Shown here piece after piece: positions 1-9,481 of a DNA stretch of 64,000 bases (position 1 is its first letter; the number at the start of each line of letters is the position of its first letter). Both the position numbers and the translations under genes were made by a program. A model generated the notes under the pieces. The model was given only the letters and a program-made list of their open reading frames with translations. It did no database searches and was not told the DNA's origin. The DNA comes from Oreohelix idahoensis (taxonomy: Eukaryota > Mollusca > Gastropoda > Stylommatophora > Oreohelicidae). The stretch lies in the NCBI GenBank assembly GCA_024509875.1, contig JAMPIV010012430.1, forward strand, positions 20,567-84,566, read 5' to 3'.

Positions 1-625
1 TCGGTGACCCAGAAAAGAAATGTCGCTAAACCCAACATAGGCTTTAGACGGTTTGGCCGTCAAATTATGGGCGCGTAGAGTAAACAAAAGTTCGGAAAGA
101 CCTTGAAAGTGCTCTTCCCAAGAATTACTAACAAGACAAATATCGTCCAAGTACGCGATAACATCTGGGCGATGTGAAAGAATACGACGCATCATGCGTA
201 CAAAAGTAGCTGGGGCATTCATGAGGCCGAAAGGCATGAAGTTCCATTGGAACAGACCCCTAGGTGTTGAGACAGCAGTAAGAGGTTTGGCACGTTCAGT
301 AAGAGGAACTTCCCAATAACCTTTAGACAAGTCGAGTTTGGTAAAGAACCTTAAATTAGCAAGCTTAATAAGTAGATCTTCTAATAAGGGCATAGGTTCA
401 GCATCGAATTTCGTCACCTGGCTTCATTTACGATAATCGATGAACAATAACCATAGACGAGGAGTATGCCGGAGTAGATGGCTCAATTATTTTTATCTGT
501 ATCATTTCATCTAATTCTTTCTCGACCTGTGTTTGAAAATGTAATGGGATTGGATAAGGTCGGACTCTGATAGGGTTATAATCAGTGAGTTTTATGTTAC
601 GTGTAATAATCGATGTTTGTCCAGG
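1..625 (-). pseudogene. gypsy reverse transcriptase fragment, broken
   Basis: Minus-strand translation gives RT pieces matching the element 1 RT at 34423-34839: the segment around the LDLSKGYW-type motif (about 300-340), the FGLMNAPATF-type segment (about 190-240), a YLDD-type catalytic segment (about 145-170), and the start of the RT-RNase H connection near position 1. The frame is lost around 420-480, where the conserved VDYRKLN region is damaged or deleted, and there is a shift near 625-640 against the preceding integrase frame. It cannot encode a working RT. The window edge cuts it off before RNase H. Confidence 0.8.
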
Positions 626-629
626 AATG

Positions 630-1229
630 TCAGTAAGAACGTCCTGAAAAGTTTGTAACAGAGGAGACTTGTTGCTGTTTCTCAGCAGATAAATCTGAAG
701 AAACAGTCACATTTTCCCATGTTTCTGTTGGATGCAGTGGGATTACGGGAAGAGGAAGATTCCCATCTGAGAAAGTAGCCTCTTCCTCCTGAATAACTGA
801 CAGAGATGTGTAATGACCATGCGGGACCAGCGGATCGTCCGTCGCTTGAAAAATAGGTTGTAGGTAGTCTGGTCGTTCATGAAACTCTGTCAGCATATTA
901 ATATGAAAAGTTTTATGCTTTCCGTCCACATCGACGACATAGTCGACATCAGAAATTCTTGAGATAATAGAATAAGGACCTTTCCATGAAATAAGAAATC
1001 TATTGTCCTTATAAGGGAGTAATACAAGCGCCTTGTCACCAGGACAGAGTTGTCGTCGACACCTATTTCTATTTGCGAAGTGCCTCGCTTTCTCGTTAAC
1101 AAATTCAGATGCAGAGGTAGCTAACCTACATGCTTCGATAATTTTCTGCCTCAGAGCAATGACATATTCATAGGAAGATTGAGTGTCATCGCTGATGTTC
1201 TCGGCAGTTATTAAGTCGTGGAGCAACGA
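630..1229 (-). pseudogene. gypsy integrase C-terminal domain, truncated
   Basis: Open minus-strand frame of 198 codons aligning along its length with residues of about 387-590 of the element 1 integrase protein (34845-36713). It contains the GPY/F module (WKGPY near residue 85 of this piece) and a HINML segment, and then a region that leads into RT. The catalytic DDE core and HHCC zinc finger that should precede it are absent because the copy ends at 1230. Near its 3' end the frame slips relative to element 1 (around 640-660), so it does not join the RT in frame. It is a relic, not a free-standing gene. Confidence 0.8.
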
Positions 1230-1351
1230 CCCTTGACTGGTTTAAAAATTTTTGATTCAGAATTCTCTCGAATTTTCGAGATTGAGGGGAGTCACTCAAT
1301 CTCAAAAGTTCGAGATAATTCTGAATCAAATATTTTAAAACCAGTCAAGGG
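1230..1351. repeat. 122-bp near-perfect palindrome (foldback/MITE-like)
   Basis: The first bases CCCTTGACTGGTTT are repeated in inverted form as AAACCAGTCAAGGG at the right end. Further complementary blocks continue inward (GATTCAGAATT with AATTCTGAATC, and CTCGAATTTTCGAGATTGAG with its imperfect complement) to a small loop near 1290. The whole unit could fold into one long hairpin with few mismatches. It sits exactly where the gypsy integrase sequence ends. It has no coding content. A miniature inverted-repeat element or a breakpoint palindrome would both fit; I see no clear target duplication. Confidence 0.75.
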
Positions 1352-1435
1352 AGATAACCAACGTATGGCCTTACCTACAGTATTACAACGCCCTTTGACT
1401 ACAACATTTTTAAAATCTGTCTTAACAATGTCAAA

Positions 1436-2010
1436 GGCATTTGAAGCTGGTAGCCTCATCATATAGAATGATTATTTCATGAACAACCACTACAAGGGCT
1501 GGTGACTGCTTTATTGCCAGTTTTTTCTCAATGAGAACTAAAAAGCAAAGGTAGTCTCAAGTTCCATATGGAGCCGGGAGGATAAGATAAAAGAAATGAA
1601 GTACAATTTAATTATAATATTTCTTTTCCAAAACAGTGTAAATGTCTATTTAAACATATGCACTTTAAAATTAATGAAAGTTTCAAAGCTTTTCAACCAG
1701 TGTAGATGTAAATGAAAACATATTCAGTATATATTGAGAACACTTTTCCATCAGTGTAGATGTTAATGTAAACATATTCGATTAATACTATTAACCTGTT
1801 GATTCGAATGTAAAGTAAATATAAAGCTATTCACTTTAAATGTAAAGAAAGTTTTCTCTCGAGAGATTACGCTTAATTCTCATCAAGGGTAAATTATGAG
1901 GTAGAGGGGAAGTTGGAATAGGAACAGGAAGACACAAAAGCATGTGTCGGAAAACGCAATATTCAGGAGAGCTTATTGTTTCTAGTGGTAAAAGATACTA
2001 AGAAATGGCA
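1436..2010 (+). repeat. interspersed repeat X, copy 1 (partial)
   Basis: Starts around TTTGAAGCTGGTAGCC and continues through a segment with 'accactacaagggctggtgactgctttatt'-type sequence, which is also present at about 17,960-18,480 and 56,290-56,830. It then has several degenerate units of roughly 50 bp built on GTGTAGATGTAAATGTAAAC, and ends near a 'catgtgtcggaaa' segment. No protein is recognisable. All three copies lie in the same orientation. The class of element is unknown to me. Bases 1352-1435 between the palindrome and this repeat are unassigned. Confidence 0.7.
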
Positions 2011-2854
2011 AGTGATATTAAGGGGTGTCAACCAGATAATGTGCCAATGAGTTGGTTGCTTTCTCTGGTGACAGAAATATGTACTGTTGTCTAGCTTCTC
2101 AATCGCTTAGAACGCCACCATGATAATTATCATATTTAATTCAGTAGACAAGAAACAGTGTTCTAATCACAAGAATGTAGAAGTATTATCAAGACATTTC
2201 GAAACTCAGGTATGTTGTGTAATTTAAGTGGTCTAGTATCTAGTAAATACAAGAGAAGAACAATAGACCGGTTGTCAGCCTAACGAGTAGGAAATGATAG
2301 AATTTGGCAGAAATTATCACCCCTGGTGGTTAGGCTAGTTTTTACCAAGACACGCTAAGCAGAGCACAGAAAAAAAAATAAGAGACAGAGACAGAAGAAT
2401 TAGAATCAAAATGTTTGAGTGACAGTTGAATTTCACATACATGAAGAATTTAGAAGGGAGATAAATATCGACAGCTGTAGTCATTATCCAGTCGTGAAGG
2501 CCCTAACATCTAGAGACAGCTCGGAAATACTGAAGCAGTAAGGAAGAATGAGAAAGCAAGACATTGAGAAAATAATTGAGTTTAAATTTATTCTGTAAAG
2601 GTTGACCAACCTCAAGGAAAGTTTGGACTCATTATTTCACACCAACCACGTTACATGTAAATAAACGTCATCATATTTTGCGCTGTTGTCGGAGTCAAGT
2701 TACTCATCTAGTGTTGACATCAATCGTCAGCTGTCTGCGTGAACTGTTGTTGTTTTGCATCAATAAGAAATGACTTTTATACCATCAACTAAGGCCTGCC
2801 TACTGTTGGGGTAGTGATACGAACCACTATACAACATCATCAGCAATGCACGGC
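2011..2854. other. gene-free stretch
   Basis: No reading frame with recognisable content, no RNA gene and no clear repeat beyond AT-rich sequence. It may include a decayed continuation of repeat X, but I could not align it convincingly with the other two copies. Confidence 0.5.
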
Positions 2855-3010
2855 CACACATACATGTGGCTGGCAACCACATCATGTTTATTTAATTGGT
2901 ACAGAAACCACCACTGGAAGAGCACATGCCTGTTTTAATGTAGGCTGTCTGTAAGGTGACCAGCTGTAGTTGTGGATCTATGCTCCATAGGGCGCTTTAG
3001 GAACATGAAT
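2855..3010 (+). repeat. interspersed repeat Y, copy 1
   Basis: Contains 'ggctggcaac', 'accaccactggaagag' and 'gaccagctgtagt' followed by 'atgctcca', in the same order and spacing as at about 46,775-46,925. It also resembles part of repeat X, so X and Y may be diverged members of one family. No coding content. Confidence 0.5.
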
Positions 3011-3125
3011 ACATCTTCTTCTTCTTCTTCCGTCCTTAGCCAACGACCGACAAGCAGTCTGTGGCCATTACGCCTAGCTGGCGTCTTAGGGCAACAAGAA
3101 ATTATCCGTTGTTCCGTTACGCCTA
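3011..3125 (-). mobile_element. LINE 3' end fragment with (GAA)n tail
   Basis: On the minus strand this is the last part of a LINE whose longer relatives are at 45,415-46,375 (minus) and 8155-8465 (plus). Shared landmarks are the 'ttgttgcccta' segment, then 'gacgcc', 'ggcgt.atggcc' and 'gactgctt'. It ends in a GAA-type simple repeat (plus strand CTT at 3012-3030), as expected for a LINE tail. It carries only the extreme 3' end and no coding domain. Confidence 0.6.
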
Positions 3126-3143
3126 AATTCGTTTATTGGTACA

Positions 3144-3453
3144 ACATTACATAATTGTTCTTACATAATCTGGAAATGTATCACACATTACATAACTCTT
3201 ACATAATCTTGAAAACATTACATAACTCTTACATAATCAGGAAATATATCACACATTACATAACTCTTACATAATCACGAAACATATCACACATTACATA
3301 ACTCTTACATAATCAGGAAATATATTACACATTACATCACTCTTGTACAATCATGAAATATATCGCCCTTTACATAACACTTACATAATCAATAAATATA
3401 TCACACATTACAAAACTCTTACATAATCTGGACATATATCACACATTACAAAA
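3144..3453 (+). repeat. 38-bp tandem repeat array (about 8 units)
   Basis: About eight head-to-tail units of 38 bp with core 'acattacataactcttaca' followed by 'taatcaggaaatatatcac'. Units vary by a few bases; one is shorter. The inverted complement of the same unit occurs about 3.4 times at 8780-8908. The array forms the outer end of the left foldback arm. Confidence 0.9.
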
Positions 3454-3775
3454 TAGCTTACTGATATAACCGATTGATCCAGGCACATGGTTAATATTTG
3501 AAATAGATGCCCTGCTTTGAAACGTTGCAAACACCGAACCAAATAATGCGACGTAAAAGTAATGACGTATTTTTTGTTTCAATTTTGATAACGATCACCT
3601 TGCCACGGGTAGCAAGAATTCTAGCCATTGGACACATTACTTACTCCCATAATCATTTTTTTTTCTTCATATCACACATTACTTAACTCTTATTTACATA
3701 ATCAAACAATCCAAACACCACACTTTAAGAGACAACCCTTGACCATAAATACGAAGCAATAAAAAAAAAATGTGT
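3144..3775 (+). repeat. left inverted arm of a foldback-like unit
   Basis: The arm is the tandem array (3144-3453), then a unique part (3454-3660: 'accgattgatccaggcacatggttaatatttg', 'gaaccaaataatgcgacgt', 'cacgggtagcaagaattctagcc' and onward), then a segment ending 'gaccataaatacgaagcaa' near 3770. The same blocks appear in reverse order and on the opposite strand at 8466-8908. Similarity is high in the central part and lower near 3660-3700. Tandem arrays at the outer ends with unique DNA inside is typical of Foldback-type inverted repeats. Confidence 0.8.
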
Positions 3776-4854
3776 TCATCTCTTATTAATTACCCGGAAG
3801 CAGTAAACTATTGATAGAAATACCCCCCCAAAAAATGCAATTTTCTGAATAATGAACATCACTAGTTAGTGCTGATGAAACATTTTGTTGTGCACATCTA
3901 CGTGTGGGCAGAATACGTTTTGTGAAAATATCATTGTTGTTGTTGTTGTTGTTTTGATGAAATGATGGGTGGAGATCGGGCACTCAACCTCTGATCATTG
4001 TTGCCTCTTCTCTTTCCATCTTGGTCTACCCTGTTCAACCTGAAAGTTGGTTATAATTGGGGTATTTTAGTGTCAATTTTTTACTAATTTTGTATTGCAA
4101 TTTAAAAACTGTTGTCTTTTGCAGTTGCTGATTTTTATTTATATTAGTATTTGTCAATTTTATTTTCTTTTTGTATTGATTTTGATAACTATCACCTTTA
4201 CATGGGTTTTAATGGAATTTGTATTAGTATTTGTTCTTTTTGAGTTGTTGTCCCTTTTTTTTTTTTTATACCTTGTCTTTCCTTGTCCTATGAGTAGTTA
4301 TTTTTTTTTTTTTTTTAATGCTTTGTTAGTTCTTGCTGCTTAATTTCTATTTAGTTGGATGATTTTCCTGAAGTTCTAACCTTATATTTTTTCCTTTGTT
4401 TTATGTATATATCTTTTAAGTATTGATTGGGCATCTCTTGGGGCATCTATACTTAAAACCTTATCACCTGTTAAGTCTATATTGTGATTTCTATAGTAAG
4501 TTTTTTATTCAAGCCTTAAAATATCATTGTGAGTGGTAGAACAGCTAAGTGTTCAATACTTTAAAATGTGCATTAAGTTGAAAATCTTTTAAATTGTTTG
4601 ACAATATGCATAGAAAAAATAAAAATATTTAAAATAGGACAAATAACAAATATTGCATCTAAAACAAAATGTTATGACTAATGCAATTGTTTATAATAAA
4701 TTTATACAAATTACAAAGTATGTACATCTTTTATTCAGTCTGATATTTTTTTCATAATTTAATTGTTTCCCTTGGAAAGCAAAAAAGCTACCTCCCCTAA
4801 CTATTCAATGATGACGGGGAGATAATTATGAAAAATATTAATGTCGTCCGAAAA
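3776..4854. other. gene-free stretch, T-rich
   Basis: Interior of the foldback-like unit. It holds a (GTT)n microsatellite at about 3933-3953 and several long T runs between 4080 and 4330. Frames that stay open here are low-complexity Phe/Leu-rich translations of the T-rich strand and I do not call them genes. Confidence 0.6.
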
Positions 4855-5130
4855 AAAAGGTAAAGGATCCTGTTACACACCCATTGAAGCATATTGGGAA
4901 TTTGGTGTTAGGCCCATATTTTCTCGACCATCGGCACACTAGGGGTGATGTGGTAAGCATCACGACGGCCGCCTTAACCTTTCCAGAAGTTGCTCTGGTA
5001 CCCTATTGGGGATGGGTCGACCCAGGAGTTGTTTGAGGCCTAAAAAATCCCACCTCAACTGGGGATCGAACCATAGACCACTGAGCAAGGAAGCCAGTGC
5101 ACTAAACACTATGCTTCCGCGGCCTGTCCG
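4855..5130 (-). mobile_element. tRNA-derived SINE, copy 1
   Basis: On the minus strand the head (from about 5130 leftward) has an A-box-like block around TAGTGTTTAGTGCACTGG and a B-box-like GGTTCGATCC, so it looks like a tRNA-derived RNA polymerase III promoter. The body includes 'gggtcgaccca' and 'gtgatgctta', and the tail end reads 'ggatcctttacc'. A second copy in the same orientation lies at 48,948-49,218, collinear throughout. No known SINE family name can be assigned from sequence alone. Confidence 0.75.
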
Positions 5131-5568
5131 TGACAAGTGTCAATTGTTTCTTCCCTCGCTCCAATGTTTCTATCATTTATTACTTCATCCTCAAGGCGTT
5201 TTATTTATAGAGTCCAGTTGTGTTTGTAATTTTTCTTTGTCGCTCTAGTGACGGACTCAGCCGCTGCTTACAGCATCACGTGGTTAAGTATATTTTTACT
5301 TTATTTCCGATGTCCCGTTCAAGCTGACCAGTTGTGTGATTTTTCGCTTGTAATTGGCGTTTTTTTTTCTAATTGCTATTATGTTTTGACAGCTAGACTG
5401 TTATCTCAGTCGTTTTTTTTAATTTGTTTTTATTTACTTGTTAGCATTGTTTTAAGCCCTGAAAAGGGCTAATAGAGTAAAGAACCGTGAGCTGGTTGTC
5501 TATAGTCGTCACCTATTATTACTGGTTCGACGGCAGCTCTGAAAAGGACACATCCTTAAAAGGTCAAC
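5131..5568. other. gene-free stretch with histone-type stem-loop
   Basis: No credible gene. At 5455-5470 there is a perfect 6-bp stem with a 4-base loop (minus strand AGCCCT TTTC AGGGCT), the geometry of a metazoan histone mRNA 3' end. No histone frame lies on the corresponding upstream side (to the right), where the Sailor-like transposon begins at 5571. Confidence 0.45.
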
Positions 5569-5570
5569 TA

Positions 5571-7767
5571 TAGTCCGTTCGGAAATTCGTGCCCACAGAA
5601 AGCGTCAATTTTCTCCAAAACTGTTTGTTTAATGGACATGAATTTTTGCATGCAGTCTTAGATTTTCCACGCAGTTAAGATTTTGCGATCATTACTTCCA
5701 CAGCTGTCGTGAAATTTGCAAAACGGCGATTTTCTTTGATCTTCTTGGAACATTTGCCTAAATCTGCCCGTAACATTAATTCTTATAGTAAATCACAACA
5801 TTTGTGCGACAAGACGGTTTAAATGCGTGTCCTAAATGTGTGATTGGTTGTTCACGTGATTTTGATACGAGTAATGATGTTCTGATAATGAATCATGATA
5901 GCAGTAAATCATCAGGAAGCTATGACGAATCGTAACTGTTTATGTGTTATTATAGATTTGTATATGAAATTTGTTTTTTGACAAACGAAGGAATGCGATC
6001 GACGTGCCTCATTCCGAATCGGACGACTCCAATAAGTTTACAACAGTTATTGGTTGGATAAACTGCAAGCCATCTCGCTGCCAGTAATCTTCTTCTTCCT
6101 GTAGCACGTGTTCTTCACATTTAGCCCAGTACTCTGTGTCTATTCGTGAAAGGGCCTCACGAGTCATGTCTTTAACATCGCACATTTTAAAAGTGGTGTT
6201 CTGGGCGGCCACTTGCCCTTTAACTCTAGCCCAAACCAGTTTTATTGGGTTAAGGTGAGAATGGTAAGGTGGGAGTCGAAGAGAAACATGACCCTGCTCT
6301 TGGATGATTTTATCAATCAGATACACTTTTGTCTTATTCCTCTGTCTCACAAGCTGCAACAACTCTGGTTTTAAATAGTTGTTGTCAGCGAAGATATTTT
6401 CATTCACAGGCCACCTCCTGATTTCGTCTTTCGTGCTTGCCGAAGTGGGAGCTTTATCCTCCTGCGCTGGAACATAATGATAGGACGCATTATCCATCAC
6501 CAGGCAAGATGGCCTATCTAGAGTCGGGAGGAGTGTATTCACTATCCAATCTCGAAAAATTTGCCCATTCATTTCACTGTGGTAGTCCCTACCATCTACA
6601 GACTTTGATAGAAAAATAAGCTCTGCATCACGGACAAGCCCATTCTGTCTGCTGCCAGCATGTGCTAATATAATGCGTTGACCTTTGCTGCTGGGAATTT
6701 TCCTTCTATGGTCTCCGTCAACAGATTGCCATTCTTTCTCATTCGTATGATGAGCATTAACCCAAGATTCGTCCAAATATACTATATCATAGCCGTCTTG
6801 CCTTCTCTCACGAATCTCCCTGAGGTATTTGCTTCGAGCTGCAACCAGATGTGGTTTTTCACATAAAAAATTCCTTCCGCCAGACGTTTTTCTAAAAGTG
6901 AAGCCGACACTTCTGACAAGTTGCCAAAGAGTTGTTTTTGAGACGTTAATGTCGCATTCTGATTTCAGCCGACTTTTCAGCATGCGGAGAGTAACAAGTT
7001 GATTGGCATTAAACATCTTCAAAATCAAACGTCTAATGACATCCTTGTCAAAATCATCACTTTTTTTCTTCTTTCCTTGCTTAACCGAAGCCTCTGTACA
7101 ATCACCGTCCTGTTGTATCCAACGTCGAAAAGATCTTCTATCCACAACCAGGGCCTTTCGTGTTCTCCTCCCTGGTTCTTGGATGTCGTGGTATAAACAA
7201 CCCATCTTAGCCTCTCTGCGAAAATGCCTGTACAATATAACAGTTACTTCTGCAAAGTGATAAATTTGCATTTCAGATTCATTGCGCTTTTCATAACTAT
7301 GCAGTTTAGTTTATTAATAAATTATACGCTGGTGTCGTTTTGTTTCGTTGCAGCCAACTCATTGCAATTAGCATACGCCACTGAAATAATTACTAGCGAC
7401 TGTGTGCAATAAGTGCGCACTGGTGCGGATATGTACTCACTACACTAATTCAAACAAAAAAAATATTGAATAGCACATTTCATCGCTTGTGCTGTGCTGC
7501 AAACAAAAATTAGATGCGCATTTTTTGAAACGGATCTTGCAACTTTCCTCTAAAACTACTAAAAATTAACACAAACAACGGTAAGAGTTTTGTATATAAC
7601 TTAAAGAAGAAAATTCGAAACATGACATGAGTTTTTTGTAAGGGCAAAAAAATATATTAATAACTGCATTGATATCAGTAGGACACGTTGCAAATTTCAA
7701 TAACATCCGTCAAAGGGTTGCAAAGTTACAACGTTCAATGTGTGGGCACGAATTTTCGAACGGAAAA
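5571..7767 (-). mobile_element. Sailor-like IS630/Tc1 transposon, copy 1 (complete)
   Basis: A 2197-bp unit with terminal inverted repeats of about 27 bp (5571-5597 starting TAGTCCGTTCGGAAAT; 7741-7767 its inverse with a few mismatches). It is flanked by TA on both sides (5569-5570 and 7768-7769), the target duplication of the IS630-Tc1-mariner group. It encodes one transposase on the minus strand (6009-7271). The whole unit lies inside the foldback-like arms. A second, related but distinct transposon is at 43,062-45,270. Confidence 0.9.
6009..7271 (-). CDS. Tc1/IS630-type transposase, Sailor-like, catalytic Glu changed to Lys
   Basis: Uninterrupted 420-codon frame. Residues about 10-160 hold helix-turn-helix-type DNA-binding sequence (including DVIRRLILKMF near 77-87 and SKTTLWQLVRS near 111-121). 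The DDE_3-type catalytic core follows: D167 in YLDESW, D260 in MDNASYH, then the NPIx motif at 341-344. The second Asp and the expected Glu are 83 residues apart, far more than the 34 of Tc1/mariner and close to the roughly 82 I recall for the Sailor (DD82E) group. Residue 344 is Lys (codon AAA at 6242-6240) where copy 2 has Glu, so the enzyme is probably dead for DNA cleavage even though the frame is open. The start at 7271 matches the N-terminus of copy 2 in layout. Confidence 0.85.
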   Translation of the reverse strand: MQIYHFAEVTVILYRHFRREAKMGCLYHDIQEPGRRTRKALVVDRRSFRRWIQQDGDCTEASVKQGKKKKSDDFDKDVIRRLILKMFNANQLVTLRMLKSRLKSECDINVSKTTLWQLVRSVGFTFRKTSGGRNFLCEKPHLVAARSKYLREIRERRQDGYDIVYLDESWVNAHHTNEKEWQSVDGDHRRKIPSSKGQRIILAHAGSRQNGLVRDAELIFLSKSVDGRDYHSEMNGQIFRDWIVNTLLPTLDRPSCLVMDNASYHYVPAQEDKAPTSASTKDEIRRWPVNENIFADNNYLKPELLQLVRQRNKTKVYLIDKIIQEQGHVSLRLPPYHSHLNPIKLVWARVKGQVAAQNTTFKMCDVKDMTREALSRIDTEYWAKCEEHVLQEEEDYWQRDGLQFIQPITVVNLLESSDSE

Positions 7768-8154
7768 TAGCAGAAATTTAGATGCATGTGTGTCTTTGGT
7801 TGGTTCAGTTTTGTGTGTTTACCGCTTTGTGTCTGCCGGTAATGTAATCTTTCTTAGCTCCAACTGATTTATGACTTTGTTGATGATGATTGGTCGTAGG
7901 AACTTTTGGAAAAAACTGGAATGAATTATCCGTTCATTACATTCTTCTATTGCCGTGTTTTATTTGATGTGTCAATGATGATCTGTCTCTTTGCTTTACG
8001 ATTTTGTTTCGTTGGTGGAGGACTGAGTGACTTCTTTTCTTGCCTATATAATTATATAACTGTCAGGTGTGTTGTCAGTTGTTGGAGTTGAGTTTTGATG
8101 TGTAGTTCCTGCTTACTTGACTGTGTCTTGGTTGTCAATCAATTTCTTACCTTA
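7768..8154. other. gene-free stretch
   Basis: T-rich DNA between the Sailor-like element and a LINE tail; nothing recognisable. Confidence 0.5.
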
Positions 8155-8465
8155 ATTTTCCGAATCTTTTGGCCGAATACCATCACCAACCAAGAACTGA
8201 TTTCTCGGAGCAACCAAGAGGACATTCACACCATTATAGCTGGTAGACGGTGGAGTTGAGTTGGCCACGTCCTCAGAAGAGACCCTAATGCTAACACAAG
8301 AACTGCTATGCTATGGACCCCTGAAGGAAAGTAAAAGAGAGGCCAACCAAAAAGAATTTGGCGGAGAACTATGAGGTCAAGATGCAAAGAATGAACCAGA
8401 GCTGGGGCACTGCACGAATGATGGCCATTGACAGAGCAAAGTTTGTTGCTGCCCTACAAGTCCCC
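8155..8465 (+). pseudogene. LINE C-terminal fragment, broken
   Basis: Plus-strand translation reads RIFWPNTITNQEL, then an AGRRWS / VGHVLRRDP block, then LWTPEGK, the C-terminal signature of endonuclease-reverse-transcriptase LINEs. It matches the minus-strand LINE at 45,624-45,839. In-frame stops occur within the AGRRWS segment and after LWTPEGK. The fragment ends at the inner edge of the right foldback arm, so it was probably cut by that arm or by a rearrangement. Confidence 0.7.
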
Positions 8466-8908
8466 ATATTTTTTATTTTGCTTCGTATTTATGGTCCAGG
8501 GTTATCTCTTAACGAGGAGTTTGGATTTGCTTAAACCAAATAAATAAATAAGTAAATAAATGAAGAAAAAACTGAATACTGGGATGTGACTGTGTCCAAT
8601 GGCTAGAATTCTTGCTACCCGTGGCAAGGCGATCGGTATCAAAATCTTAAACAAAAAATACGTCATTACTTTTACGTCATATTATTTGGTTCGGTGTTTG
8701 TGACGTTTCAAAGCAGGGCATATATTTCAAATATTAACCATGTGCTTGGATCAGTCGGTTATATCTGTAGGCTATTTTGTAATGTGTGATATATTTCCGA
8801 ATTATGGAAGAGTTAAGTAATGTGTGATATATTTCCGAATTATGGAGGAGTTAAGTAATGTGTGATATATTTCCCGATTATGTAAGAGTTAAGTAATGTG
8901 TGATATTG
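8466..8908 (-). repeat. right inverted arm of the foldback-like unit
   Basis: Inverse complement of the left arm: a 'cttcgtatttatggtcc' segment (about 8480), the 'ggctagaattcttgctacccgtgg' segment (about 8600), the 'aaccatgtgcttggatcagtcgg' segment (about 8740), and then about 3.4 units of the 38-bp tandem repeat (8780-8908) at the outer end. It is shorter than the left arm mainly because it has fewer tandem units. Confidence 0.8.
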
Positions 8909-9481
8909 TAACAATGTAGACTATTAAGTCGCTTCAACTGTTAGCCTTATAGTAAAGTACTTATGAATGACTAGTTAGAGATAAATAAACCACTAGTCAA
9001 GAATCAATGACATCATCAGCATGACACACATGAACCCATGATGTCATCAAACCTTGTGTGGCCTCCATACAAGTCAGACCGGAAAACATTTAGATTAGAG
9101 AGAACTTTAAACAATGGTTGGTCATCATCACATAGAAACAATAATTTTAGACTAGAGGATTCGTAGTTGGTTAGGTTAAAGATTATTTCAACAGTCCACT
9201 AGCCCCCAAGACCAATCATTTGAAGGTTTCCGGTCTTAACTCCAATGAGAAATATTTCCTCTGGCAAGCCATAGTACCAGACTAGTATAAAGACTGATGC
9301 TTCATAGTAACCAGTCAGAGCTTGAGACAGTTATCTCAAAGCTAGTTGTCAAACCGAAGGCGTTATCTTTACCCGTTAAGCCGTGAAGACGTGTTTTTAC
9401 CTCCTGCTGTAACTTCTCAGGTTTGTGGTGTTAGCCTTAGCTGTTAGCTTAGGCTAGCCTTGTGACTTTGTTCAATCCAAT

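Larger units (their letters stand above)
1..1229 (-). mobile_element. Gmr1-like Ty3/gypsy fragment (copy A)
   Basis: Fragment of an LTR retrotransposon read on the minus strand and cut by the left window edge. In element direction it carries the integrase C-terminal part (1229 to about 630) and then reverse transcriptase (about 600 to 1). That order, integrase before RT, is the reverse of most Ty3/gypsy elements and matches Gmr1-like elements. The sequence is clearly related to element 1 at 33646-36713, for example the RT segment around 34320-34860. Its integrase side stops abruptly at the palindrome starting at 1230, so the integrase core, protease and gag are missing. Any 3' LTR would lie left of the window. 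Confidence 0.85.

Noticed and set aside
3144..3453. 38-bp tandem repeats considered as a CRISPR array
   Set aside because: Units are contiguous with no unique spacers, the genome is eukaryotic, and the same unit forms the inverted arm at 8780-8908.
4095..4343. Phe/Leu-rich frame resembling a membrane protein
   Set aside because: It is the translation of a T-rich low-complexity stretch without conserved features.
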